Shown: positions 7,552 through 15,604 of the stretch, in pieces | Layout: the number at the start of each line of letters is the position of its first letter | How positions within the stretch are numbered: position 1 is the stretch's first letter | Assembly (NCBI GenBank): GCA_902775565.1 | Contig: CACYMP010000024.1 | Span: 1 to 62,015 of the forward strand | Direction: 5' to 3' | DNA length: 62,015 nucleotides | Source: Oscillospiraceae bacterium | GTDB lineage: Bacteria > Bacillota > Clostridia > Saccharofermentanales > Saccharofermentanaceae | Program-made: the position numbers and the translations under genes | The notes under the pieces: model-generated | Told to the model about the DNA's origin: nothing | Database searches by the model: none | Seen by the model: only the letters and a program-made list of their open reading frames with translations

Positions 7552-7559
7552 CATTAGGT

Positions 7560-9137
7560 ATGGCTATCTGGTTAAACGGCATTTTTAAAGACAATATGGT
7601 GTTCCAGTGGGGAGCTGAATTACGTATATTCGGCCGTTCTGACAAGCCATGCACAGTAAGATGCGCGCTTTTCAAAGAAGATGAAAGTATCCTTGTTGCC
7701 GAGGCGGCAACGGAGGAAGACGGAAGCTTTCTCATCTGTGCAGAACCGGTCGAAGAGCCCGGCGGCCCTTATGAAATAATGATCTCCGCCGACGGGGAAG
7801 AACCCGTTATCATCCAAAACGCTTATGCGGGTGAAGTCTGGCTGGCTGCCGGAGAAGGCAATATGGAATATCCGCTGGAACGCACCGAGTTTGCCAAATA
7901 TATCATCCCGAAGATAGGAAAGACCGAGATCAGATACTATAAGGTACCTGAGGCCGGCTTCCTCGATGAGGCTCAGGAGAAGGCTGAAGAGGAGTCATGC
8001 TGGATCGAGATAGATTCTGAAACCGCAGGCAAGATGAGCGGTGTCGCTTTCTATTTTGCCCAGTCCATCGAGTCAAGACTTGATGCCAAGATCGGCATAA
8101 TCCAGTGCACTTTCCCGGGATCTACGGTCGACTGCTGGCAGAGCATCGAAAGCCTGCTGACTTCCAAGGACGGAGAGGCATATTTAAAGGAGTTCAATGA
8201 GCGTTCGTCTGAATATACCCCCGCTGAATTCGAGGATTTCCGTTATGAATACGAAGCGTGTGAAGAGGAATACCGGAAAGCACTTGATGAGATCCTTGAA
8301 GAGAATCCCAACTTAACATATTTTGAGGCTGACAATCTCATCGGACCGGCACCATGGCCGCCTCCGGTGGGCCCTGAAGCCGTAAGACATCCCGGCTCGT
8401 TCTTTGAGAGCATGATCCTGAGGATCGCGCCTTATACATTGAGAGGCATTATCTACTATCAGGGCGAGTCCGACACTGACGGGCACCAGACCGAGTACGG
8501 ACATGCATTTGAATCGCTTATCAGGGAATGGCGCGAAGTCTTTTTCGATGATGAGCTCCCGTTCCTTTTCTGCCAGCTGCCCATGTATATTTCCAAGGAC
8601 CGCAAGTATATGGGTTATGACGATATGTCTTGGCCGCTCCTGCGCGAACAGCAGCAGATAGTCGCGATCGATCTGAGAAATGTTTATATGGCCGTTACGG
8701 CGGATTGCGGAGAGTTCGACAACCTCTATCCGTCAGATAAGAAAACTCCCGGCGACAGGCTTGCTCTGCTGGCACAGAAGTTTGTTTACGGGTTTGAGAA
8801 CACTGAGGCTGTCGCGCCCTATATCATAGACGCACGCCGCGGCGAAGGCGTTGAGGTGACATTTGGCGGAGACTACCTGCTCCTTAACCTTCAGGCAGGC
8901 TTCGGTCCTGAGGATTCGGGCTTTGAGGTCGCAGGTGAGGACGGAGAGTTTTTCCCGGCAGAGGCCACGGTCGATTTTGACGGAAAGACAGTACTTCTGT
9001 CATGTCCGTTCGTTGAGTACCCTTCAAAGGTCCGCTATGCGTTTTTCTCATACGGTCCGACACCGCTTCACGCACAGAACGGCCTTACTGCAACACCGTT
9101 CCAGGTCCACATCGACAAGGATCTGGGAGGAATCTGA
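7560..9137 (+). CDS. Sialate O-acetylesterase-family protein lacking the catalytic Ser and His (predicted pseudoenzyme)
   Basis: 525 residues of the SGNH-like sialate O-acetylesterase family, without signal peptide and so cytoplasmic. The block-I motif, normally GQSNM with the nucleophilic Ser, reads AAGEGNMEYPL here (about 98-108), so Ser is Gly. Block III is intact in form (YYQGESDTDG). The C-terminal block, normally D-x-x-H-P followed by K and a G-x-R-L-A motif, reads FDNLYPSDKKTPGDRLAL, so the catalytic His is Tyr. Both changes are clear in the DNA (GGA GAA GGC AAT; AAC CTC TAT CCG). The rest of the fold appears complete, with no stops or frameshifts, which suggests a retained non-esterase role such as binding. 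Start ATG 7560 has no ribosome binding site; see the promoter entry. Confidence 0.85.
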   Translation: MAIWLNGIFKDNMVFQWGAELRIFGRSDKPCTVRCALFKEDESILVAEAATEEDGSFLICAEPVEEPGGPYEIMISADGEEPVIIQNAYAGEVWLAAGEGNMEYPLERTEFAKYIIPKIGKTEIRYYKVPEAGFLDEAQEKAEEESCWIEIDSETAGKMSGVAFYFAQSIESRLDAKIGIIQCTFPGSTVDCWQSIESLLTSKDGEAYLKEFNERSSEYTPAEFEDFRYEYEACEEEYRKALDEILEENPNLTYFEADNLIGPAPWPPPVGPEAVRHPGSFFESMILRIAPYTLRGIIYYQGESDTDGHQTEYGHAFESLIREWREVFFDDELPFLFCQLPMYISKDRKYMGYDDMSWPLLREQQQIVAIDLRNVYMAVTADCGEFDNLYPSDKKTPGDRLALLAQKFVYGFENTEAVAPYIIDARRGEGVEVTFGGDYLLLNLQAGFGPEDSGFEVAGEDGEFFPAEATVDFDGKTVLLSCPFVEYPSKVRYAFFSYGPTPLHAQNGLTATPFQVHIDKDLGGI

Positions 9138-9152
9138 TCTCCGGAGATTAAT

Positions 9153-9584
9153 ATGAACATCGCATTTTTTACCAGACCAAAACAGGATGTAACTTTTGTA
9201 TATTCCGATGCCACTGTCAGGCAGACGCTTGAAAAGATGCATGCCAACGGTTTTACCGCGGTGCCCGTGCTCGACCGCGAAGGCCACTATGTGGGCACGG
9301 TCAGCGAAGGGGATCTCTTGTGGTTCATAATAAAGGGCGAGGGCGGAGAACCCCATACGATGGCGATCGAAAGCCTTGAGAGCTTCCGGCTGACAGACCT
9401 TTTGGATTACACGAAGAAGAATCCGCCCGTCACCATCAGCGCATCGATCGAAAACCTGATAATCAGGGCGATGGAGACGAACTTTGTTCCCATTACCGAT
9501 GACCGCGGGATATTCATAGGGATAGTTACCAGACGGTCGATAATCAAGCACTTCTATGAGAAAAACATATTCCCCCCGGAATGA
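9153..9584 (+). CDS. CBS-domain pair protein
   Basis: 143 residues consisting of two CBS motifs (about 8-62 and 80-140), a unit that usually binds adenine nucleotides and acts as a sensor. Typical features are VPVLDREGHYVGTVSEGDLL and, near the end, FVPITDDRGIFIGIVTRRSII. No other domain is attached, so it is a free-standing regulatory module. ATG 9153 follows CCGGAG at about 9142-9147. Only 15 bp separate it from the acetylesterase homologue, so they share a transcript. Confidence 0.88.
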   Translation: MNIAFFTRPKQDVTFVYSDATVRQTLEKMHANGFTAVPVLDREGHYVGTVSEGDLLWFIIKGEGGEPHTMAIESLESFRLTDLLDYTKKNPPVTISASIENLIIRAMETNFVPITDDRGIFIGIVTRRSIIKHFYEKNIFPPE

Positions 9585-9600
9585 TCCGGAGGGAATATTT
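9567..9600. terminator. Bidirectional terminator between convergent genes
   Basis: ATATTCCCCCCGGA (9567-9580) pairs with TCCGGAGGGAATAT (9585-9598) with one mismatch. It overlaps the end of the CBS gene. On the minus strand it is followed by GTTTTTC, so it also serves the substrate-binding protein gene. Confidence 0.75.
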
Positions 9601-9628
9601 CATTTGGCTGATTTGTTAAGCGTCAGGC

Positions 9629-11146
9629 TTATTTCGCGACCTTGACCTTTGAGAGATCAACGACGTACATAGGCCATGTCTTATATCCCTCGATGCGGTT
9701 GCTTACGATCGTGATGGATGTGGGATCCTGAATATAAACGGAAGCGGCATCCTTGACCATGATGTTTAAGATCTCGTGATAGTACTCAACCTTCTTTGCA
9801 TCATCCTTCTCGGCAGGAATGAGCTTGAGGAGTTCATCTACTCTTGTGTTGGAATAGTTGAAGAAATTCTTTGAGCTGTCGGATGCATAGCGGCTTAAAA
9901 CATCATAAGGCGCGAAATCACTGTCAACGCAGATAACGGTTGAATCGTAATTTCTCTTTGCATAGACCTGATCGAGCCATGTAGCCCAGTCAACCTGGTT
10001 GATCTTGAGGGTTACGCCTATCTTCTTGAGCTCGGCAGCGATCTCGACTGCAGCGTTAACATGGGGCAGGTATGAAGAGCAGACGGTTACGGTTGTCTCG
10101 AAACCGTTGGGGAAGCCGGCTTCGCTTAAGAGAGCCTTAGCCTTCTCAACGTCATATGTGTATGTGCCGTCAAGTGAAGTATCGTAGTACTTGCCCATAG
10201 CGGGGCTCATTGCAGTTGTAAGCTCAACACCTGTTCCGTCTGTGGAAACGGAGATGATGTCCTTTCTGTTTACGGCGTAGTTGAGGGCCTCACGGACCTT
10301 GGCATTGTCAAAAGGCTTGACCTTGTTGTTGAGAATGAAGATCTGAGGCATGTTGGAGACGCTGGAATCTACCTTGAACTTTGTCTGGTCGATCTGCTTT
10401 GCGCGGTCTGTTGTGAAGTGCGGGAAGATGTCGATGCTTCCGTTTGTAAGCTCGACCATTCCGCTGTCGATGTCTGCGCAGATCTTGAAGACTGCCGTAT
10501 CGATCGAAGCCTTCTCGCCCCAGTAACCGTCGAACTTGGAGATCGTTATGTTCTGGCCGGGATTATATGAATCGAACTTGAAAGGACCTGTTCCTACAGG
10601 CTTGGTCTGGCAGTCCTCATAACCGGAGGGGATGATGCCTACGGTGAAGTAGCTTAAGAGCTCGCTGCTCTTCTCCCTGAGCTTGACGATGACTTTGTTT
10701 GCATCGTCCTTGCTGACGGAGACTTCGGAAATAACCTTGAGCGGGTCAACAGGTGCCTTGTCCTGACCGGGAAGCAGACCTGCAGCGCGTGAAAGCGAGA
10801 AAACGACATCGTCAGGTGTAAGTTCTTTGCCGTTATGGAACTTAACGCCCTTGCGGATATCGAAAATGTATTCGTCCATTTCGGGTGAGAGCTCATAGCC
10901 TGTTGCGAGACAGGGGTTAAGAACTCCTTCGGAATCGAACTTGTAAAGGCCCTCGTAGATGTTGAAAATGATCTCTCTGTCGCCTGCTGCGGCTACAGTA
11001 TGAGGATCAAGTACCGAAGGCTCCTGTGTGATACCGACGGTGACGGTGCTTCCTGCTCCGGTGCCTTTGGCACAGCCGCAGAAAATACCTGTAATAACAG
11101 CAGCCGAAAGCACGACTGCCAATAACTTACGGGAAAGATGCTTCAT
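9629..11146 (-). CDS. ABC transporter substrate-binding lipoprotein, family 5 (peptide/nickel type)
   Basis: 505 residues of the SBP_bac_5 family, which delivers oligopeptides, nickel chelates or similar ligands to ABC importers. A signal peptide ends at a cysteine-rich site (IFCGCAKG, probable lipidated Cys25, an atypical lipobox). The mature start reads VTVGITQEPSVLDPHTVAAAGDR; later landmarks are YEFDIRKGVKFHNGKELTPDDV-like and VREALNYAVNRKDI motifs. No permease or ATPase gene lies next to it, so it is an orphan binding protein. The ATG is preceded by GAGGGG. It is divergent from the zinc-ribbon coiled-coil gene. Confidence 0.92.
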   Translation of the reverse strand: MKHLSRKLLAVVLSAAVITGIFCGCAKGTGAGSTVTVGITQEPSVLDPHTVAAAGDREIIFNIYEGLYKFDSEGVLNPCLATGYELSPEMDEYIFDIRKGVKFHNGKELTPDDVVFSLSRAAGLLPGQDKAPVDPLKVISEVSVSKDDANKVIVKLREKSSELLSYFTVGIIPSGYEDCQTKPVGTGPFKFDSYNPGQNITISKFDGYWGEKASIDTAVFKICADIDSGMVELTNGSIDIFPHFTTDRAKQIDQTKFKVDSSVSNMPQIFILNNKVKPFDNAKVREALNYAVNRKDIISVSTDGTGVELTTAMSPAMGKYYDTSLDGTYTYDVEKAKALLSEAGFPNGFETTVTVCSSYLPHVNAAVEIAAELKKIGVTLKINQVDWATWLDQVYAKRNYDSTVICVDSDFAPYDVLSRYASDSSKNFFNYSNTRVDELLKLIPAEKDDAKKVEYYHEILNIMVKDAASVYIQDPTSITIVSNRIEGYKTWPMYVVDLSKVKVAK

Positions 11147-11315
11147 TTCAGTTACCCCTCACTTTTGATTTATATAATTATACGAAGCTAACCCAAAACG
11201 ACACGAGGACAACGCACACAGAAAATAGAAGCCCGAAAGCCTATAATCTATTGATGTTTACTAAAAATTCAAATTTACAGAGTCAAAAAAATAAAACAAT
11301 CTTGTTTTAAGGGAG

Positions 11316-11321
11316 TATAAT
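11316..11321 (+). promoter_or_regulatory. -10 box for the coiled-coil gene in the 232-bp divergent intergenic region
   Basis: TATAAT at 11316-11321 lies about 58 bp before the ATG at 11379 without a good -35 partner. The region 11147-11378 also holds another TATAAT at 11242-11247 and, on the minus strand, a TATAAT near 11177-11182 for the lipoprotein gene. No other structure stands out there. Confidence 0.35.
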
Positions 11322-11378
11322 AAGACGTGTTATTTAAGAGCCGGAGTATAAACCGGCGAAGATCAGGGAGAATGTTTT

Positions 11379-13148
11379 ATGAAGAGATGTCCGGTATGCG
11401 GTGTAATGATGGGAGACAATGTAGCCCGTTGCTCAATGTGCAAATACGACTTCCAAAAGGCGTCTCAGGGTGATGTGAATGCTGCTGCGGAGGATGCCAA
11501 GAAGGTTCTTGAGCAGAAAGAGCAGGAGAAGATCGCACGCGCCGAGGCTAAGCGAAGCGAAGAAGAAAAGCGCATTATCGAAGCTATGGAGAAGCTTGAG
11601 CGTGATTACAATACGATGCAGGATAAGTTCAATTCCGAGAAGCTCAAGCTCGATTCGGAATTCTCTGCTTTCCAGAAAAAGAAGCTCGATGAGAAGATCG
11701 CTCTCGAGCAGACCGTCGATACTATCCGCAACGAGGTAGGCGAGGCACGCGAGAAGCGTGACGCAATGCGCAAGGAAGCCGATTCCCTTCTCAAAGATGC
11801 AAAAGAGAAGAGCAAGAAAGAACACGACGAGATGATCGCCGCTGCACAGGCTGAACAGAAGCGTATCCTCGAGGAAGCACAGCGTCAGACTGAAGAGCTC
11901 GCTGTCCAGGTCGAAAAAGAATACAAAGAGGCTATGGACAAGCGTAACGAGCTGGTCAAGCAGGCAGAAGAGATCCAGACGATGATGGACAATGCCGATA
12001 AGATCCAGGCTGAGAAGGCCAAGGAAGTTAAGGCGCTTGAAGACAGCATCGTTAAGCTTAAGGAAGATTTCGAGAAAGAGAAGATAAGGATTGCCGAAGA
12101 GTCCAAGAAGGTCTCTATGGAGCAGGCATCCGAAGCTCTTAAGATAAAGGATCAGGCAGAAGCTGACCGCGATAAGGCAAAAGCTGAGACAGAGAAGCTC
12201 ATTGCCGCTGCAAACGCAGAGCGTGACCAGATCATCTCGGAACTCGAGAAGCGCAACAGCCAGGCACAGTCTGAGCTCGACAACCTTACCGAGCAGGCCA
12301 GAAGAGTCATGGCAGAGGCTGAAGAGGCTGCCGCTAAGCGTGATGAGCTGCTCGCTCAGAATGCTGCCGCAAAAGAAGAACTCAAGAATCAGATCGAGTC
12401 GGTCAAGGCTGATCTTGATGCAAGAGAGAAAGAACTCAACCAGAAGATCAAGGCTGCAAATGCCGATCTTGAGGTAGTTGAGGCCAAGAAGAATACTGCT
12501 GAAGAGGCAACTAACCAGCTGGCTCAGGAGAAGGTCAATCTCGAAGGTGAGATCAAGGGCCTGAAGGGCGAGCTTGATGACGCAAAGCGCATCATTGCCG
12601 ATTCCAAGAAGGCAACCGTTCTTGCAGAGGCTGCGGCACAGGAGATCGTGCTCAATGCCGAGAAGCAGGCCGTATTCCTCAAGGAAGCTGCTCTGAGTGA
12701 GAGCGAGAAGGGCTCCATGATGAAGCAGATCGACGAGAAAGAAGAAAAGATCAAAGAGCTTGAGAAGCAGATTAAGGAGAAAGAGATGGAGAAGGCTGAG
12801 CTTGAGAAGAAGCTTGCTGCGCTCGATGAGTCCGTAGCAGCACTTGAGAAGAGGGTCAGAGAAGGTATTTCCGGAGCCGGTGACGGTCCCAAGGAATACA
12901 GCGTCGAGGTAGTCGGACATAACCGTATGTCAGAAGTCGATGTCAAAGCCCTCAACGAGCTCCTTAAGAAGAAGTCATCTGAAGGCTGGAAGCTTGTTTC
13001 CGCGATCGACGATGACGGCGGAAAGATCATTTCCTCTCTGGGCGGTGCGGAGTCCGCATCTCTGTCCGGCGGTTCCTTCAACACAAAGGAAGACCGTCTC
13101 GTCCTCATTTTCGAGAGACCTGCACAGGATAACAGAAGAGTCAGATAA
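11379..13148 (+). CDS. Zinc-ribbon / long coiled-coil / DUF4177-like protein
   Basis: 589 residues in three parts. A zinc ribbon has Cys4, Cys7, Cys18 and Cys21 (CPVCG and CSMCK). About 470 residues of nearly unbroken Lys/Glu/Ala/Gln heptad sequence (about 30-500) predict a very long coiled coil. The C-terminal domain (about 510-585) resembles DUF4177: it opens with YSVEVVGH, has the LLKKKSSEGWKLVSAI core and closes with the strand LVLIFERP. No membrane helix or signal peptide, so cytoplasmic. Such a rod could be a scaffold or spacer; I recognise no characterised protein with this order. GGGAGA at about 11366 supports the start. It is monocistronic, followed by a terminator. Confidence 0.8.
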   Translation: MKRCPVCGVMMGDNVARCSMCKYDFQKASQGDVNAAAEDAKKVLEQKEQEKIARAEAKRSEEEKRIIEAMEKLERDYNTMQDKFNSEKLKLDSEFSAFQKKKLDEKIALEQTVDTIRNEVGEAREKRDAMRKEADSLLKDAKEKSKKEHDEMIAAAQAEQKRILEEAQRQTEELAVQVEKEYKEAMDKRNELVKQAEEIQTMMDNADKIQAEKAKEVKALEDSIVKLKEDFEKEKIRIAEESKKVSMEQASEALKIKDQAEADRDKAKAETEKLIAAANAERDQIISELEKRNSQAQSELDNLTEQARRVMAEAEEAAAKRDELLAQNAAAKEELKNQIESVKADLDAREKELNQKIKAANADLEVVEAKKNTAEEATNQLAQEKVNLEGEIKGLKGELDDAKRIIADSKKATVLAEAAAQEIVLNAEKQAVFLKEAALSESEKGSMMKQIDEKEEKIKELEKQIKEKEMEKAELEKKLAALDESVAALEKRVREGISGAGDGPKEYSVEVVGHNRMSEVDVKALNELLKKKSSEGWKLVSAIDDDGGKIISSLGGAESASLSGGSFNTKEDRLVLIFERPAQDNRRVR

Positions 13149-13176
13149 GACAAGCTGTTCAACCAAAGAACATCAG

Positions 13177-13206
13177 GAGGCTGCGCTTACCGCGGCCTCT
13201 TTTTTT
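13177..13206 (+). terminator. Intrinsic terminator
   Basis: GAGGCTGCG (13177-13185) faces CGCGGCCTC (13191-13199) with an internal mismatch, followed by a run of seven T. Confidence 0.75.
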
Positions 13207-13334
13207 ATCTTTCATGCATTGAAATCAAATGCACAAAAAATATTTGAAATATGTTTCGCAATTTGTGGAATTAGACTATCAAATATTTTATAATAGGAAA
13301 GTTATTGAAATTTGAACCTAAGGAGGAATGACTG

Positions 13335-15413
13335 ATGGAAAATTATTCCGCAGACAAAATTCGCAATATCGCGCTGTTCGGGCACGTCGGGTCCGGAAAG
13401 ACGACACTCGCTGAGGCAATTCTCTATTACACAAAAGCGATTAATCGTCAGGGCAAGATCGTTGACGGAAACACGACACTTGACTATGATCCCGAAGAGA
13501 TCAAGCGTCAGATGTCTGTTAGCCTTTCCGTTGCCTGCTGTGAGTATAAGGGCAGCAAGATCAATATCATCGACACACCCGGTGACTTCGATTTCCTGGG
13601 CGAAGAGATGAGCGGAATAAGGATCGCCGATTCCGGTGTCATCATGATCTCCGCTAAGGGCGGTACATCCGTAGGTTCCGAGAAGGCAATAAGACTCCTT
13701 AAGGGTAAGAAGGTTCCTTTCCTGTTCTTCATGAACAGAATGGATGAGCCTAACGCAGACTTCGAGGCAGTTGCTGCACGTATGATGGAGCGTTACGGAC
13801 CTTCAGTCATCCCGCTTTCTTTCCCTATCATGAAGGACGGCCAGATGACAGGTATCGTCGATGTTATGAACCGCAAGGCTTTTAACGTCGACAAGGCAAC
13901 GGGTAAGTTCATTGAGTATCCGCTTCCCGAAGAATACAACGCGAGAGTCGATGACCTCCAGAACAAGGTCAACGAAGTCGTTGCAGAAGCTGACGATGCT
14001 CTCATGGAGAAGTTCTTCGCAGGTGAGCCTTTCACAGAGGATGAGTTCCGTCACGGTGTACATGCAGGTTTCCGTGAAGGTAAGCTCCACCCGATCTACT
14101 GCGGTTCCGCATACATGAACTGGGGTATCGACTTCCTGCTCAACTGCATTTCGAAGGATACACCTCCGGCAGGAAAGAAGCCCGCACTGGAAGCAACACT
14201 TCCCGACGGAAGCACGCAGATGGTTTCCTGCTCACTTGAGGATCCGCTTGCTGCGTTCGTATTCAAGACGATCTCTGACCCGTTCGTCGGTAAGATCAGT
14301 ATCTTCAAGGTCAACGCAGGTACTCTCCGTGCAAACTCCACCGTCTACAATGCCACAAAGGGCAAGGACGAGAGGATCGGCGGCCTGTTCTATCTGAGAG
14401 GAAAAGAGCAGATCGTAACCGATAAGGTCACCGCAGGTGATATCGGTGCTGCTTCCAAGCTCGCAAATACAGATACAAACGATACGCTCTGCGACAAGGC
14501 ACGCGTGCTCGAGATGCCTAAGATCAAGTTCCCTACACCCGTCCTTTCCAAGAGCATCGTTCCCGATAAGAAGGGTGAGGAAGATAAGATCATTTCAGGT
14601 CTTACAAAGCTTGCAGACGAAGATCACTGCTTCTCTGTTGAGACCAACCCTGAGACAAAGCAGATGGTACTTTCAGGTCTCGGCGACATGCAGCTTAAAG
14701 TCATCATCAGCAAGCTCAAGAGCGTCTATAACGTTAACTGCACACTGGATGCACCCAGGGTTGCTTACCGTGAAGCCATCCGCAAGAAGGTCAAGGTCCA
14801 GGGTAAGCATAAGAAGCAGTCCGGCGGTCACGGTCAGTACGGTGACGTATGGGTGGAATTTGAACCCAATGCCGAGACAGAGGATCTCGTATTCGAAGAG
14901 AAGGTCTTTGGCGGCGCTGTCCCGAAGAACTACTTCCCGGCAGTTGAGAAGGGACTCCAGGAGTCCGTTAAGAAGGGTATCCTCGCAGGCTATCCCGTAG
15001 TTAACCTCAAGGCTACTCTGGTCGACGGTTCCTACCACCCGGTAGACTCTTCCGAAATGGCATTCAAGATCGCTGCAAACCTCGCTTTCAAGGCCGGCAT
15101 GACAGCCGCAAGCCCGGTTCTCCTCGAACCCATCAGCAAGGTTGAGGTACATATCCCCGAGGATAAGCAGGGTGATATCATGGGCGATCTCAATAAGCGC
15201 CGCGGAAGGATCATGGGCATCGATGCCGACGAATTCGGTTCCGTTGTCAATGCTGAGGTTCCTACCGCTGAAATGCTTGAGTACGCTACAGACCTTAAGT
15301 CAATGACTCAGGGACGCGGCTGGTTCTCTATGGAGCATGTCCGTTATGAACCCGCACCTGAAGAAGTTGCCCAGAAGGTAATTGCTGAGGCTAAGGTGGA
15401 AGAAGATTCGTAA
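13335..15413 (+). CDS. Elongation factor G-like translational GTPase (EF-G paralogue)
   Basis: 692 residues with the domain order of EF-G. G1 is GHVGSGKT (16-23) where canonical EF-G has AHIDAGKT; G3 is DTPG (80-83); G4 is NRMD (134-137) in place of NKMD. The canonical switch-I RGITI is replaced by RQMSVS. Domain IV keeps the loop with SGGHGQYGDVW, and the C-terminus has the EF-G ferredoxin-like fold. These differences place it with the EF-G-like (EF-G2, PRK12740-type) group rather than the main translocase. The real fusA is presumably elsewhere with rpsL/rpsG. AAGGAGG lies just before the ATG, and a TATAAT at 13289-13294 is a likely -10. It is monocistronic. Confidence 0.88.
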   Translation: MENYSADKIRNIALFGHVGSGKTTLAEAILYYTKAINRQGKIVDGNTTLDYDPEEIKRQMSVSLSVACCEYKGSKINIIDTPGDFDFLGEEMSGIRIADSGVIMISAKGGTSVGSEKAIRLLKGKKVPFLFFMNRMDEPNADFEAVAARMMERYGPSVIPLSFPIMKDGQMTGIVDVMNRKAFNVDKATGKFIEYPLPEEYNARVDDLQNKVNEVVAEADDALMEKFFAGEPFTEDEFRHGVHAGFREGKLHPIYCGSAYMNWGIDFLLNCISKDTPPAGKKPALEATLPDGSTQMVSCSLEDPLAAFVFKTISDPFVGKISIFKVNAGTLRANSTVYNATKGKDERIGGLFYLRGKEQIVTDKVTAGDIGAASKLANTDTNDTLCDKARVLEMPKIKFPTPVLSKSIVPDKKGEEDKIISGLTKLADEDHCFSVETNPETKQMVLSGLGDMQLKVIISKLKSVYNVNCTLDAPRVAYREAIRKKVKVQGKHKKQSGGHGQYGDVWVEFEPNAETEDLVFEEKVFGGAVPKNYFPAVEKGLQESVKKGILAGYPVVNLKATLVDGSYHPVDSSEMAFKIAANLAFKAGMTAASPVLLEPISKVEVHIPEDKQGDIMGDLNKRRGRIMGIDADEFGSVVNAEVPTAEMLEYATDLKSMTQGRGWFSMEHVRYEPAPEEVAQKVIAEAKVEEDS

Positions 15414-15484
15414 TATTGCTTAACTGCTTGAGCGCAAATCCGCCCGCAGAGCAATGCAGATCTTCAATTATAACGAGTGCAAAA

Positions 15485-15512
15485 GAGCCGTCTCTTCTGA
15501 GGCGGCCCTTTT
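15485..15512. terminator. Terminator of the EF-G-like gene
   Basis: GAGCCGTCTC faces GAGGCGGCCC with a TTCT loop, flanked by AAAA on the left and TTTT on the right. Confidence 0.75.
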
Positions 15513-15550
15513 ACCCTTTGGACCTGAGACAGCCGGTTACCTGTCAAAAG

Positions 15551-15582
15551 AAAAGGGATGTCCCGTTTGAGACATCCCTTTT
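15551..15582. terminator. Bidirectional terminator, mainly for the minus-strand gene
   Basis: Perfect 12-bp arms AAAAGGGATGTC (15551-15562) and GACATCCCTTTT (15571-15582) with an 8-nt loop sit 22 bp past the stop of the minus-strand GT-C-like gene. Confidence 0.85.
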
Positions 15583-15604
15583 ATGATCTTTGAGTCAGAC
15601 CGGA

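Noticed and set aside
11433..12920. Minus-strand 495-codon Leu-rich frame that looks like a membrane protein
   Set aside because: It is antisense to the coiled-coil gene (Lys/Glu codons give Leu/Phe); codon usage and zinc-ribbon homology support the plus strand.
13335..15413. Main translocase fusA or tetracycline-resistance Tet(M)-type protein
   Set aside because: The G1 motif (GHVGSGKT), the changed switch I and the missing rpsL/rpsG neighbours fit the EF-G-like paralogue better than canonical EF-G, and the protein lacks Tet(M)-specific features.
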